Origin: Thalassoroseus pseudoceratinae
GTDB lineage: Bacteria; Planctomycetota; Planctomycetia; Planctomycetales; Planctomycetaceae
Length of the DNA: 64,000 nucleotides
Direction: 5' to 3'
Assembly: GCF_011634775.1 (NCBI RefSeq)
Contig: NZ_JAALXT010000004.1
Span: forward strand, 496,001-560,000
Shown here one piece after another: positions 49,063 through 57,495 of the stretch (positions are counted from its first letter, which is position 1; each line of letters starts with the position of its first letter). The position numbers and the translations under genes are program-made. The notes under the pieces were generated by a model. It had not been told where the DNA came from. It was given only the letters and a program-made list of their open reading frames with translations, and did no database searches.

Positions 49063-49601
49063 CGAATTGCCAGACCAATCCAGACAAATGAACAGAACGC
49101 TGCAAAGGTCGAATTCTCCGCGAACGCGAAAATCACGACTCGAAGATGAAAATATTATCGCCAAGATCGCGGCGACAGCGACATGGAAGTCATTCGATTC
49201 CACTATTCTTGGAAATGCCAGTGTCGACTGGCACTTCAGCACCAATTTTCAGGATTTTTCGACTCTGTTCACGCTGCGAACGCTAAATCCGTCCAGCTTC
49301 CCGAAATACGAGCTGACTCCGCAACGGGTTCCTTGCGATTTGCAGCTACAACCCTGGCACTCTGCAACGAAATCGCAAGAGTCCCCAAAGAAGCCCTGTC
49401 TTTCCTTCGGTCCGCTGCATAGGATTCCCGAAGAAGGAAGAGGAGAAACATCGGCAGGAGGTCGAACCGCGTTTCCTTCCCCATTAGTTCCCATTTGCAA
49501 ATAAGAGTTGCATCTTGACATTTTTTCCCTCCAGTGGGGCCAACAACCGGCCCTCTTCGAAGTCTGGCAATCCCATTTCGAGCTTCTGGACAGGTGCCGG
49601 C
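49063..49601. other. 539-base intergenic region, no gene seen
   Basis: Open frames here are of low-complexity composition and read as shadows of nothing coherent. The region separates a minus-strand gene from the plus-strand TPR gene and so should contain two divergent promoters; TTGACA occurs at 49515-49520 without a clear -10 box. Nothing else found. Confidence 0.4.
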
Positions 49602-50060
49602 ATGAATGTTCCCGCGAGTCCGAAATTGATGAAGCGTCTCTCAGCGGCGGAAGGATACCTGGATCTCGATTTACCCGAACGAGCATTGATTGAACTCGAT
49701 GCCGTCCAAGATCCGGGCCCATGGGAAGCCACCGTTGAGTACATGAAGGGTGAGGCGTTCATTGCCGCCCGGCGATTTGAAGAAGCGATCCCCCCGCTGA
49801 AAAAAGCCGCCCAGCTCATTCCCGCGCCACACAACAAAAGCGTCTGGCAATCGTTGAGTGAATGCTACCGCAGCCGTGGCGACGACGAGATGGCGGAACT
49901 CACGGAAATGTTCGCCGACAACCCGCAGGCCGAATCCGCTCCCAATGTGATTCAAGTCTTACAAATCACATTGATGCTTGAACAAATGGTCGAGCACGAA
50001 GAAGATGAAGACGAGGCAGCCTTCTGGGACGACGACTTAGATTGGCAAGACGAGGACTGA
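49602..50060 (+). CDS. TPR-containing protein
   Basis: 152 residues from the ATG at 49602 (MNVPASPKLMKRLSAAEGYL). Two to three tetratricopeptide repeats: EGYLDLDLPERALIELDAV, EYMKGEAFIAARRFEEAIPPL, SVWQSLSECYRSRGDDEMAEL. The C-terminus is very acidic (EHEEDEDEAAFWDDDLDWQDED). No signal peptide. It is probably a cytoplasmic adaptor; partner unknown. Precedes the next small gene by 58 bases on the same strand. Confidence 0.75.
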   Translation: MNVPASPKLMKRLSAAEGYLDLDLPERALIELDAVQDPGPWEATVEYMKGEAFIAARRFEEAIPPLKKAAQLIPAPHNKSVWQSLSECYRSRGDDEMAELTEMFADNPQAESAPNVIQVLQITLMLEQMVEHEEDEDEAAFWDDDLDWQDED

Positions 50061-50118
50061 GATCAGCTCCCTCGAAAGCCTCAATGAATTCCCAATGGAT
50101 TTTTTGAGGAGACGAGGG

Positions 50119-50676
50119 ATGTCAACCCGCCGGTTTTCGCTGTTGCTAACACCAATCACCCTGCCCTGTCTGATTCTTGTCGGTTGGTTGAGCGTTCCGG
50201 AATCGTCCGGAGCAAACCAAGACGCCGCCGACGAGAAACCTCTTGTCATCGAGCTTCGCAACCAAATTGAATTGGCCGAAATTCAAGTCGCCATCCGCGA
50301 GCAGATGGTGAAAGTTGCGGAAGCGGAAGCAACAGCCGATCCGGCGGAAATCCTCAAGACGGAAGCGGAACTAAAAGCGGCTAAGGTCGCTTTGGAGAGT
50401 TCCATCAAAGACGTCAAACGTGTTGAGGCTCTTTTTATACGCGGTGCGACAACCGCGTCGGAGAAAAACGCAGCGAACGCGATGGTGTCCCATCACGAGA
50501 GTCGCATCGGCGTTTTGGAAGCCCAACTCAAAACGCAAAAGAAGCCGTCGCGTGCTGACGTCGAACGCATCCGTTTACTTGAGTTGAAGGCTAAGAAGGC
50601 CAGAATCAAACTCGACCATCTGCGTCAGAGTTTGAAACGATTCCTGTCATCGATTTCCGGTCCAGCGTTGCCTTAA
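50119..50676 (+). CDS. Hypothetical exported coiled-coil protein
   Basis: 185 residues from the ATG at 50119 (MSTRRFSLLLTP), with GAGGAG upstream; an ATG 24 bases earlier is the alternative. N-terminal hydrophobic segment (LPCLILVGWLSV) may be a signal or anchor. The rest is helical and charged with heptad-like Leu/Ala positions (ELAEIQVAIREQMVKVAEAEA, ELKAAKVALESSIKDVKRVEA), i.e. an outer-membrane-associated or secreted coiled coil similar to efflux-adaptor hairpins. Followed by a strong terminator. Confidence 0.65.
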   Translation: MSTRRFSLLLTPITLPCLILVGWLSVPESSGANQDAADEKPLVIELRNQIELAEIQVAIREQMVKVAEAEATADPAEILKTEAELKAAKVALESSIKDVKRVEALFIRGATTASEKNAANAMVSHHESRIGVLEAQLKTQKKPSRADVERIRLLELKAKKARIKLDHLRQSLKRFLSSISGPALP

Positions 50677-50720
50677 TAAGTTCGGCCAAGACACCTCTGA
50701 GCGGCCGCTTCCCACGCTAT

Positions 50721-50751
50721 CACCTACCGCGTTTGGTAGGTGCGTTTTTTT
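50721..50751 (+). terminator. Terminator embedded in the end of the convergent gene
   Basis: CACCTACC and GGTAGGTG around GCGTTT, then CGTTTTTTTCC. It terminates the plus-strand coiled-coil gene, and its sequence also encodes the last codons and stop of the convergent metallo-beta-lactamase gene. Confidence 0.85.
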
Positions 50752-51758
50752 CCGTCGGGTCCGATTTGCACGGTGTAGCTTTTTCCGTCTGCCGCAACTG
50801 AGGCTTTCACCCAGCGACCGGGGCACGTGTTGGTCCGCTCGCTGTTAGCGATGAACTCAGGCGGTGCTTGACCGGAATCCGGCACGGCGATGTTGCGATG
50901 GAGTTGATACAAGTCCTTTAGTGATTCCACCTGTCTCAACGTCGCCAGCGTTTGTGGATGCCCTCCCTTCTTCGGTCCATTGCACATGACTGCCACGACT
51001 GGATCGATGGCTTTCACCAGAACCGGATTATTACTCACCGGCAGCCCGTGGTGCGTGACCATGAACATGTCGACTTTGCCAATCGGATTGTTCGGAGTCA
51101 TTAATTTCGCTTCGATGTTCCAAGTCAGATCCCCGCAGCAAAGAAACTTGAATTCACCGAACGACAGAAGAAAACTTAAACTGTCGGCGTTGTCGCTTTT
51201 GTCTTCCGGATTCGGTTTGTGCTCGGCCGCAAACGGGTTCGGCTCGCCCGTATTGGGAATCACCTTGCGACCACTGGTGATGATCTGAATTTGCAGCGGA
51301 GTGTCCTGCGACTTCAGCGGCAATTGATCCCCGACCGATAACGCGTTGGATTCGTTCTGAGCCGCGGCGCGGTAGGCGAAGATTCGTTCGGAGAAATTCT
51401 TGTCCTCGGGGATGTCATCGGGAATGCCGCGATCCCAGAAGGTTTTGATGGGGATCATCGTCGACAAAGCTGCATGGTTGCCGTAATGATCGAGATGCCA
51501 ATGCGTGACAGCGGCATGATCGAGTTGATCCAGCTTCGCCACGTTTTTCACCACGTCGAGAATACGATCCCGATCGCGACCGTTGTTGTCTGGATAGCCG
51601 GAGTCGATCAGCAACGATTCCCCTGCCGGTGTCACGAACAGTGTGGCCGCTCCACCTTCGACATCGATGAAGTAGATATCCAAGCGACCGTCCGCTTCAC
51701 CTGCGAAAGTGTTACACGCGCACAACAAAATCATAGCAACGGATGCGAAACGCAACAT
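50724..51758 (-). CDS. Exported metallo-beta-lactamase-fold hydrolase (ComEC-domain-like)
   Basis: 344 residues from the ATG at 51758 (MLRFASVAMILLCACNTFA), a signal peptide. Metal motif THWHLDH with His86, His88, Asp90, His91, then GDLTWN and THHG further along, matching the MBL superfamily, in particular the stand-alone ComEC/Rec2-like subgroup. Lacks the transmembrane competence domain. Periplasmic location is inferred from the signal. Its 3' end overlaps the terminator of the convergent gene. Confidence 0.85.
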   Translation of the reverse strand: MLRFASVAMILLCACNTFAGEADGRLDIYFIDVEGGAATLFVTPAGESLLIDSGYPDNNGRDRDRILDVVKNVAKLDQLDHAAVTHWHLDHYGNHAALSTMIPIKTFWDRGIPDDIPEDKNFSERIFAYRAAAQNESNALSVGDQLPLKSQDTPLQIQIITSGRKVIPNTGEPNPFAAEHKPNPEDKSDNADSLSFLLSFGEFKFLCCGDLTWNIEAKLMTPNNPIGKVDMFMVTHHGLPVSNNPVLVKAIDPVVAVMCNGPKKGGHPQTLATLRQVESLKDLYQLHRNIAVPDSGQAPPEFIANSERTNTCPGRWVKASVAADGKSYTVQIGPDGKKRTYQTR

Positions 51759-51817
51759 CGAGAAACTCCGGAACACAGGGGCTAATCAGACTTGTTGAAA
51801 ATCGACTCTCAGCAAAG

Positions 51818-52669
51818 TTACTCACCGCTATCGACATGAAAATCTCGGATACGATCGAGACGATATTGCTTCTCTTTGCGGTCTGTATGGCAGAAAGCCA
51901 ATAGATAAACGGTATTGCGAAACTGCACAAACTTACGCGGCGTCACGGAGCGTTCCGCCACGCCTCGTTTGGCACTTTGGTATTTCATGAGCACCGTAGA
52001 ACGGCTATCGGCAGCGGCTTGGAGAGCGGCAAATTCGCTCGGCAAGCACGGTGTTTTTTCCGGAGGTTTGGTCGCACGAAAAAACTTCGGTTTCGCCAGC
52101 CGCAGAAAGTCGCCGACGGTCTCGACAATCAGTCCTTCTCGCATCACTCCCAGAAAGACATCCTTCAACACCAGCGAATCGGACAACCCGCGGTGCTCCA
52201 CGTAATCGGCTACGCCGAAGTGCTGTCCCAACGCCGCTAAGGTGTAGCGTCGGCAATTGTGAACCCAGCGACGCGATAACCGCACGGTGTCAATCACCGG
52301 AGTCAATGGGCACACCTCGTTGCAGCGATGAAGGGCTCGATTGAGAAACCCGACATCGAAAGCCGCGTTGTGAGCCATTCCAATCGCCTCCGCATCGCCC
52401 AGGAATTTCAGAAACTTTGGCAGAGCTTCCTCGATCGGCGGTTGGTCAGCGACCATATCATCGGTGATTCCATGAACCGCTGTAGTTGCGGCGGGAATCC
52501 GGCAGCGTGGATCCACCAACTGTTGAAACCGTGCGATTTCGGTTCCATCCAATCGAAACCGAACGGCTCCGATCTCCACGATCTCACTGAAGTCCGGCGA
52601 ACAGCCGGTGGTTTCCAGATCAAACGCGATAAATTCGGCATCAAGAATTGAACTGCTCGGGTCCAGCAT
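51818..52669 (-). CDS. DEDDh exonuclease fused to a WYL domain
   Basis: 283 residues. N-terminal DnaQ-like 3'-5' exonuclease with Asp17 and Glu19 (FDLETTG), Asp105 (HNAAFDVGFL), and His159...Asp164 (EHRGLSDS), so all five catalytic DEDDh residues are seen. C-terminal residues about 215-283 read as a WYL-type domain (VLMKYQSAKRGVAERSVTPRKFV, TVYLLAFCHTDRKEKQYRLD). WYL domains sense nucleic-acid or nucleotide ligands in regulators. A repair or degradation enzyme with built-in ligand control is inferred. It lies 59 bases upstream of the MBL gene on the same strand. Confidence 0.85.
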   Translation of the reverse strand: MLDPSSSILDAEFIAFDLETTGCSPDFSEIVEIGAVRFRLDGTEIARFQQLVDPRCRIPAATTAVHGITDDMVADQPPIEEALPKFLKFLGDAEAIGMAHNAAFDVGFLNRALHRCNEVCPLTPVIDTVRLSRRWVHNCRRYTLAALGQHFGVADYVEHRGLSDSLVLKDVFLGVMREGLIVETVGDFLRLAKPKFFRATKPPEKTPCLPSEFAALQAAADSRSTVLMKYQSAKRGVAERSVTPRKFVQFRNTVYLLAFCHTDRKEKQYRLDRIRDFHVDSGE

Positions 52670-53024
52670 CCAGCGTTCCCATCAGAAGAAAATTCAAATA
52701 GGCAATCTGCCCAGTTTAACGGTTTCATAGGCGGGAACAACCAACGCACGTCTCGCAAGACCGCCCAGACGACACGCATTTTGCCGCAACAATCCCAAAC
52801 ATGATATACATAACACCAGACAAATTACAGATGGCGTTGCAGTCGTTCCAATCGGTAGAACCCGAAAAGACCGTGCGAATCGGTAAAGTCGACGCATTTT
52901 ATCAAAGAGCAAGTATGCTCTGGACCGATGAAAGACACAGTACCGAATCCACTGGATTTGTGCGCAGAGTGTATCGGAGCCGAAATTCGGGTCCTCGTAT
53001 CGACGTTGACGGTGAGAGGAACAA
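52670..53024. other. 355-base intergenic region, no gene seen
   Basis: Between a minus-strand gene and the plus-strand export lipoprotein gene. It should contain both promoters. I see no convincing -10/-35 pair, repeat or hairpin. Confidence 0.4.
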
Positions 53025-54185
53025 ATGCGATCGCCATCTCAGACTTTGCGTTCGTCGATCTGCATTCGTTTGGTCGAATACTTCGGAATTCTCCTGTTGC
53101 TGCCGGGGTGCGCTGCCCCGTTGGTAACGACCAATTACCAGGAGGTTTGTCCTCCGGACGCGATCGAGAGTGAATCGTACGTTGGTCATTCCGAATTCGG
53201 AGTTTGTGAAGCTCCGCGAGAACTGAACAAGGTTTCGTTGCCTCGGTACACGGTGGAACCGCCGGATATTTTGCTGGTGGAATCGACCCACAACTTACGT
53301 CGTCACGATGCCCCGCTCCGGGCAGCCGATCAACTGATGATTCGCGTGGCCAACACTTTGCCGATCGACCCGCGAGACGGCGAAATCATCCAGGGCTTCA
53401 AACAGATCGACGGTGTTTTCGTCGTTCAAACCGATGGGAGCATCGATTTCGGTCCGGAGTATGGGAAAGTTCGCGTGGCCGGTTTGGCCATCGACGAAGC
53501 TCAGGCGGAAATCGAGCGGCACCTTCGCAACAACAGTAACCTGGCCCATCCGCAATTGATCGTCTCGTTGATGCAGCCGGACGGCAAACAGCTCATCTCC
53601 GGCGAACACCTCGTTCGTCCGGACGGCATGCTTTCGCTTGGCGTGTATGGCGAAGTTTATGTGGCCGGGATGACGTTGGCGGAAGTCAAAATGCAGATTG
53701 AACGGCATTTGTCGCGATACTTGCATCACCCGGAAGTCAGTGTCGACGTGCTCGCGTACAACAGCAAGTTTTATTACGTGGTGACGGATGGTGGAGGAGC
53801 CGGTGAACGGGTCCACCGTTTCGTTTGCACGGGCAACGAAACCGTTCTGGACGCGATTTCGCAGATCAACGGTTTGCCGATTGTCTCGTCGAAGAAAGAT
53901 ATCTGGATCGCCCGCCCCACACCCGCAGGCGGCGGATTCGACCAAGTCCTGCCGGTTGATTGGGATGCCATCGTCCGGGGCGGCCAGACAGATACCAACT
54001 ACCAATTGCTTCCCGGCGACCGCATCTACGTCAAAGCAGATCACTTGGTCAAGTTTGACACATTCGTGGCCAAGTTGACGGCTCCGGTTGAACGGGTGCT
54101 CGGTTTCGCGTTGCTCGGGAATGGATCGGTGCGGGCGATTCAATTTGGACACCGCTTCAACGGCGGGACCGGTGGCGGATTCTAA
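53025..54185 (+). CDS. Wza-like polysaccharide export lipoprotein
   Basis: 386 residues; GAGAGG precedes the ATG. Lipobox LPGC with Cys29. A first poly-export domain at about residues 75-200 (YTVEPPDILLVES, GVFVVQTDGSIDFGPEYGKVRVAG), followed by SLBB-type repeats (ISGEHLVRPDGMLSLGVYG, NETVLDAISQINGLP, LLPGDRIYVKADHLVKFD). Such proteins form the outer-membrane channel for capsular or exopolysaccharide. No glycosyltransferase or Wzc-like kinase gene is adjacent, so this copy is an orphan here. Confidence 0.88.
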   Translation: MRSPSQTLRSSICIRLVEYFGILLLLPGCAAPLVTTNYQEVCPPDAIESESYVGHSEFGVCEAPRELNKVSLPRYTVEPPDILLVESTHNLRRHDAPLRAADQLMIRVANTLPIDPRDGEIIQGFKQIDGVFVVQTDGSIDFGPEYGKVRVAGLAIDEAQAEIERHLRNNSNLAHPQLIVSLMQPDGKQLISGEHLVRPDGMLSLGVYGEVYVAGMTLAEVKMQIERHLSRYLHHPEVSVDVLAYNSKFYYVVTDGGGAGERVHRFVCTGNETVLDAISQINGLPIVSSKKDIWIARPTPAGGGFDQVLPVDWDAIVRGGQTDTNYQLLPGDRIYVKADHLVKFDTFVAKLTAPVERVLGFALLGNGSVRAIQFGHRFNGGTGGGF

Positions 54186-54200
54186 ACCGTATTGCGGTCA

Positions 54201-54278
54201 TCTGTGTCTGTAGTGGACGTGAGAAAGCAATTGCTTTCCAGCCTCCAAGAGACAGAACCCGTTTCGATCAGAAGTCTA
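54201..54278 (+). repeat. Dispersed repeat, copy 3
   Basis: Matches copy 2 over about 78 bases at roughly 80 percent. Contains the perfect palindrome GAAAGCAATTGCTTTC, then GCCTCCAAGAGACAGAACCC and CGATCA. It lies between the export lipoprotein and a small secreted protein gene. Confidence 0.75.
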
Positions 54279-54334
54279 GTGGTCTGAATATATCCGGCAA
54301 CGACTGTTGAACCATCGACGATTGCGGGGAAAAC

Positions 54335-54874
54335 ATGACGAATTGGATTCGACTGGGTATCGCAGTGCTTGTCATGAGTGTCAGCCAGTCGGCTTGGGCT
54401 CAGTACAACGGATATCTCCCGAATGCACAGGCGAATCCGTTTGGCCGTCCTACGGTGAGTCCGTATTTGAACTTGCTTCGACAACCCAACAATCCGGTGT
54501 TGGATTACTACGGCATCGTCCGACCGAACCAGCAATTGCAAAGAGAAATTGATCTCAATCGGCAAAATGCCGAACCACGCTACCTCGCCCCTGGAGACGG
54601 GTTGATTCGGAATCCACAAGCGTTCCAAAGTTTGGCTCGCGGTGGTGCCCCGTTGCCACGAACCGGACACTCCACCCAGTTCCGCAGCAACTTGGGAGGC
54701 AATGACATCATCGTCAATCAGACGCTGAAAGCTCGACGAGCCGCCGTTTTCGATCGTGCCCAAAGGTCTGCGAGTCTCCTGCCCAACAGCGGACACCACG
54801 CCTTTTTTGGCAATCATTACCAGTACTACGCGAAGCCGTTGCAACCCGTCTACGATGCCAACAATCCGCAGTGA
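54335..54874 (+). CDS. Small secreted protein
   Basis: 179 residues. Signal peptide (WIRLGIAVLVMSVSQSAWA-Q, cleavage after residue 22), then a low-complexity mature part rich in Asn, Gln, Pro, Tyr and Arg (NPFGRPTVSPYLNLLRQPNN, PNSGHHAFFGNHYQYYAK). No transmembrane segment or lipobox. No family recognised. It follows the Wza-like gene and precedes another small exported protein of similar character. Confidence 0.65.
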   Translation: MTNWIRLGIAVLVMSVSQSAWAQYNGYLPNAQANPFGRPTVSPYLNLLRQPNNPVLDYYGIVRPNQQLQREIDLNRQNAEPRYLAPGDGLIRNPQAFQSLARGGAPLPRTGHSTQFRSNLGGNDIIVNQTLKARRAAVFDRAQRSASLLPNSGHHAFFGNHYQYYAKPLQPVYDANNPQ

Positions 54875-54922
54875 TGAACGCTCCGCAGATGCTTCCATTC
54901 CCGTAATCGACAGGTGACAAAC

Positions 54923-55540
54923 GTGCCCAAAGTACACCGAAGTTTGGTTTGGACCGTCCTGCTAGCCACGGGAAAAGTGTTAATGTCTTCATCGGCGGCT
55001 TCGGGGGGGATCTGCGACTGCTGTTCCAGCGAGGAAGAACGCCCCCGCTACGTTCCGGCATACGACCCGTCCTATGGATTTCATCGCACTGGCTGGCGAC
55101 CGTGGAACCCCGAACAACTGCACTGGCATCCAAATGTCAGTCAACCAGTCAGCGGGCCAACCAATTCCGGTCCCGAACCAACTCCCTCATTGGCCCCTGC
55201 ACCGACGCCAATCATGCCACACTGGATTCCCCAACCGACGGCACCTCCACCATCGCTTGTTCCACCGCAACCGTCGCTGGAATCTCAACAATTCCCCGCG
55301 ATGCCACAATCCCCTATGACACGACCGCCACTCTCTGAAGACTCAGCCGCGGAAATACCTTCGACACCGCCGCCATTGCCCACATCGCAGTTCGAGCGGG
55401 AGGCCCGTCCGGTTGTTGGCAAACTTCCGATGCTATTCGTCGGTCACAGCACGTTGAAACCACCCAAACCGGCAACACAGCCGAATGCGGTCCCCAGCCA
55501 AGCGAATCCCTACGGCGACTACCGACAAACGCAACCGTAA
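54923..55540 (+). CDS. Proline-rich secreted protein, GTG start
   Basis: 205 residues. The GTG at 54923 has AGGTGA five bases upstream and is preferred over the GTG nine bases earlier. Signal-like start (VPKVHRSLVWTVLLATGKV) leads to a short Cys cluster (CDCCSSEEE) and a long Pro/Gln/Ser/Thr-rich disordered tail (PTPSLAPAPTPIMPHWIPQP). No family recognised. A terminator follows. Confidence 0.6.
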   Translation: MPKVHRSLVWTVLLATGKVLMSSSAASGGICDCCSSEEERPRYVPAYDPSYGFHRTGWRPWNPEQLHWHPNVSQPVSGPTNSGPEPTPSLAPAPTPIMPHWIPQPTAPPPSLVPPQPSLESQQFPAMPQSPMTRPPLSEDSAAEIPSTPPPLPTSQFEREARPVVGKLPMLFVGHSTLKPPKPATQPNAVPSQANPYGDYRQTQP

Positions 55541-55574
55541 ACCCTGCCAAACGACTCACACAATCGTCAATTTC

Positions 55575-55617
55575 AAACCGGTTGGTCCGCTTATTGCTCG
55601 GGCCGACCGGTTTTTCG
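55575..55617 (+). terminator. Terminator after the secreted protein gene
   Basis: AACCGGTTGGTCCG pairs with CGGGCCGACCGGTT with two T-G pairs around a nine-base loop, followed by TTTTTCG. Confidence 0.85.
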
Positions 55618-55860
55618 TTTCGTACCCCGTATATCCAGGCAAGTTAACCGGTTCAGATGAGTACATCACCACGAGCGAACACCCCCGCCAGCACATAGAT
55701 TCCCCGAAATTTCATCGGGAATATTAATTGTCTTCATATCTTCACTTGCATATGATTCGACTCCAACTTGCTCGTCGAGTACCTGCCTAGACCTCACCCT
55801 CAGGCCCTTACCACCGACGATTCCACAATTTCAACTTTCTTTGATTGATTAGGATTCTGA

Positions 55861-56787
55861 ATGCGCACACCGTCCGTACGTACACGCCACGGGTTCACCT
55901 TGATTGAACTGCTTGTCGTGATTGCAATCATCGCCATTCTCATTGCATTGTTATTGCCCGCCGTGCAGCAAGCACGTGAGGCCGCACGCCGAACCCAGTG
56001 CAAGAACAACCTGAAGCAAATGGGATTGGCGCTACACAACTATCACGACACCTTCGGGAAACTGCCGCCGGGGATTACCACGTCCAATCAATTGGCTTGG
56101 AGTTCGAAAATCCTTCCGCAAATCGAGCAAACGAACTTGTTCGAGGCGATCAAAGAATCCGGAGCATTCGATCAACCCTGGGAAGACGTTCCAGAGATGG
56201 TCACAACGGGAACCACCCCGTTCGCGAAGACGATCATTCCGGCGTTCATCTGCCCTTCGGATCCCGGCAACGAACTGAATCAAGACTTGGGCGGTGGCGG
56301 CTCTGGCAGCCAGACGTTCGGCAAGTCAAACTATGTAGGCGTCTTCACGGCATACCATAACCCCACGGACCCAACAGCGACCAACGGCAGTGGTGGAACT
56401 GATCGATACGCAACTTTCTACGATAACTCTGCAGTCCGGTTTCGCGATTTCACCGACGGCCTCAGCAACACCGTCATCGTGGCGGAGCGAGGCACGGGCG
56501 GTAACCCAGCGGGTTCACTTTGGGTCGGGTATCACAACGATCACGGTGGAGCCATCAGCGGATCGGTCTCCCAATTCCAAGTTCGGTTGCGGATGGAACG
56601 CTCCTCAAACGATACCGACTACATCATCAACGGAACGACCGTCTACAACCCAGGTAGCGAACACGCCGGAGGAGCCCAATTCCTACTTGGCGATGGAACC
56701 GTGACGTTCCTGAGCGAAAACATCAACCTGCGAACTCAAGCTGCCTTGGGAACTATCGACGGCGGCGAAGTGATTGGTGAGTACTAG
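55861..56787 (+). CDS. DUF1559 type II pseudopilin-like protein
   Basis: 308 residues. Prepilin signal [38 protein letters not shown], and C-terminal [20 protein letters not shown]. Fourth paralogue. It is convergent with a lipoprotein gene, where the other three copies are co-directional with theirs. Confidence 0.92.
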   Translation: MRTPSVRTRHGFTLIELLVVIAIIAILIALLLPAVQQAREAARRTQCKNNLKQMGLALHNYHDTFGKLPPGITTSNQLAWSSKILPQIEQTNLFEAIKESGAFDQPWEDVPEMVTTGTTPFAKTIIPAFICPSDPGNELNQDLGGGGSGSQTFGKSNYVGVFTAYHNPTDPTATNGSGGTDRYATFYDNSAVRFRDFTDGLSNTVIVAERGTGGNPAGSLWVGYHNDHGGAISGSVSQFQVRLRMERSSNDTDYIINGTTVYNPGSEHAGGAQFLLGDGTVTFLSENINLRTQAALGTIDGGEVIGEY

Positions 56788-56821
56788 ACCAGAATTCGGA
56801 CTTCCGTACTTAAGCTAATCA

Positions 56822-56863
56822 GGAAAACGCTGTCGTTTTCCGGCCGCCTCAAAACAGAACCCG
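56822..56863 (+). repeat. Dispersed repeat, copy 4 (degenerate)
   Basis: GAAAACG/CGTTTTC hairpin with a four-base loop, followed by CCGCCTCAAAACAGAACCCG, which corresponds to the GCCTCCAAGAGACAGAACCC part of copy 3. Directly after the pseudopilin stop. Confidence 0.5.
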
Positions 56864-56930
56864 CAGGGTCCGAGCGGCAACTGCTTGAACTGTTTTGACG
56901 GTCAACAAAATTGATAGCGACGAAAATAAA

Positions 56931-56973
56931 GAAAGCCCGCCGTCCTGTTTTGGGACGGCGGGCTTTTCTTTTT
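56931..56973. terminator. Strong bidirectional terminator
   Basis: AAAGCCCGCCGTCC pairs with GGACGGCGGGCTTT around a seven-base loop; T-runs follow on the plus strand, and the minus strand has the complementary A-rich flank as T-rich. It serves the convergent pseudopilin and lipoprotein genes. Confidence 0.9.
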
Positions 56974-56988
56974 GGACGGGAGGATCGA

Positions 56989-57402
56989 TCACGATTTCAG
57001 ATCGAAGTTGTGCTCGTTGCCACCTGACTCGACTTCGACTTCCAAGGTCGTCTGAGTGTTGTACTTCGCTGGGATTTTTTCTGTGTTCCCGGCTGCCGAT
57101 TCCTCACCAGAGACTTGTCCGGTTGAGATTTCGACGGTGTGTTTTCCCAAAACTGCCCCGGTGCGGTCTTCGGTGTACTCCAATTCGTAGTCACCGTTGG
57201 CATTCGTAGTTCCGAACGATGGGCGTCCGCCTTCGACCGGAGAAAACTTGACCGATGCCCCTTCGACGGCGTTACCATCCAGCAGGACGCGACCACTGAC
57301 TTCCCCCAGTTCCGGTCCACTTTCGCCACCACAACCAGCAAACAAAGCCGCTGACCAAAGGGCGAAAGCCGCGATCCCCAGGTGATGTTGAATCCAATTC
57401 AT
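56989..57402 (-). CDS. Small lipoprotein, carboxypeptidase-regulatory-like
   Basis: 137 residues. Signal with lipobox FAGC (residues 21-24). Mature beta-sandwich: GEVSGRVLLDGNAVEGASV, FSPVEGGRPSFGTTNANGDY, GAVLGKHTVEIS. Same fold as the lipoproteins at 26739 and 27236. Ends at the bidirectional terminator. Confidence 0.8.
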   Translation of the reverse strand: MNWIQHHLGIAAFALWSAALFAGCGGESGPELGEVSGRVLLDGNAVEGASVKFSPVEGGRPSFGTTNANGDYELEYTEDRTGAVLGKHTVEISTGQVSGEESAAGNTEKIPAKYNTQTTLEVEVESGGNEHNFDLKS

Positions 57403-57495
57403 ATTTCACGAGCGTCCGTTCGAGTTCAAAATTTGATCGCGGATCATAGAAGACCGAAGCTCCCATGTCCAGAATCGCGATGAACTCACGCTCGC

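Noticed and set aside
49515-49520. TTGACA as a promoter for the TPR gene
   Set aside because: No matching -10 box at 16-18 bases, so a single hexamer is not enough.
53295-54152. 285-codon minus-strand open frame opposite the Wza-like gene
   Set aside because: The plus strand has a lipobox and conserved export domains; the antisense frame is codon-pattern noise.
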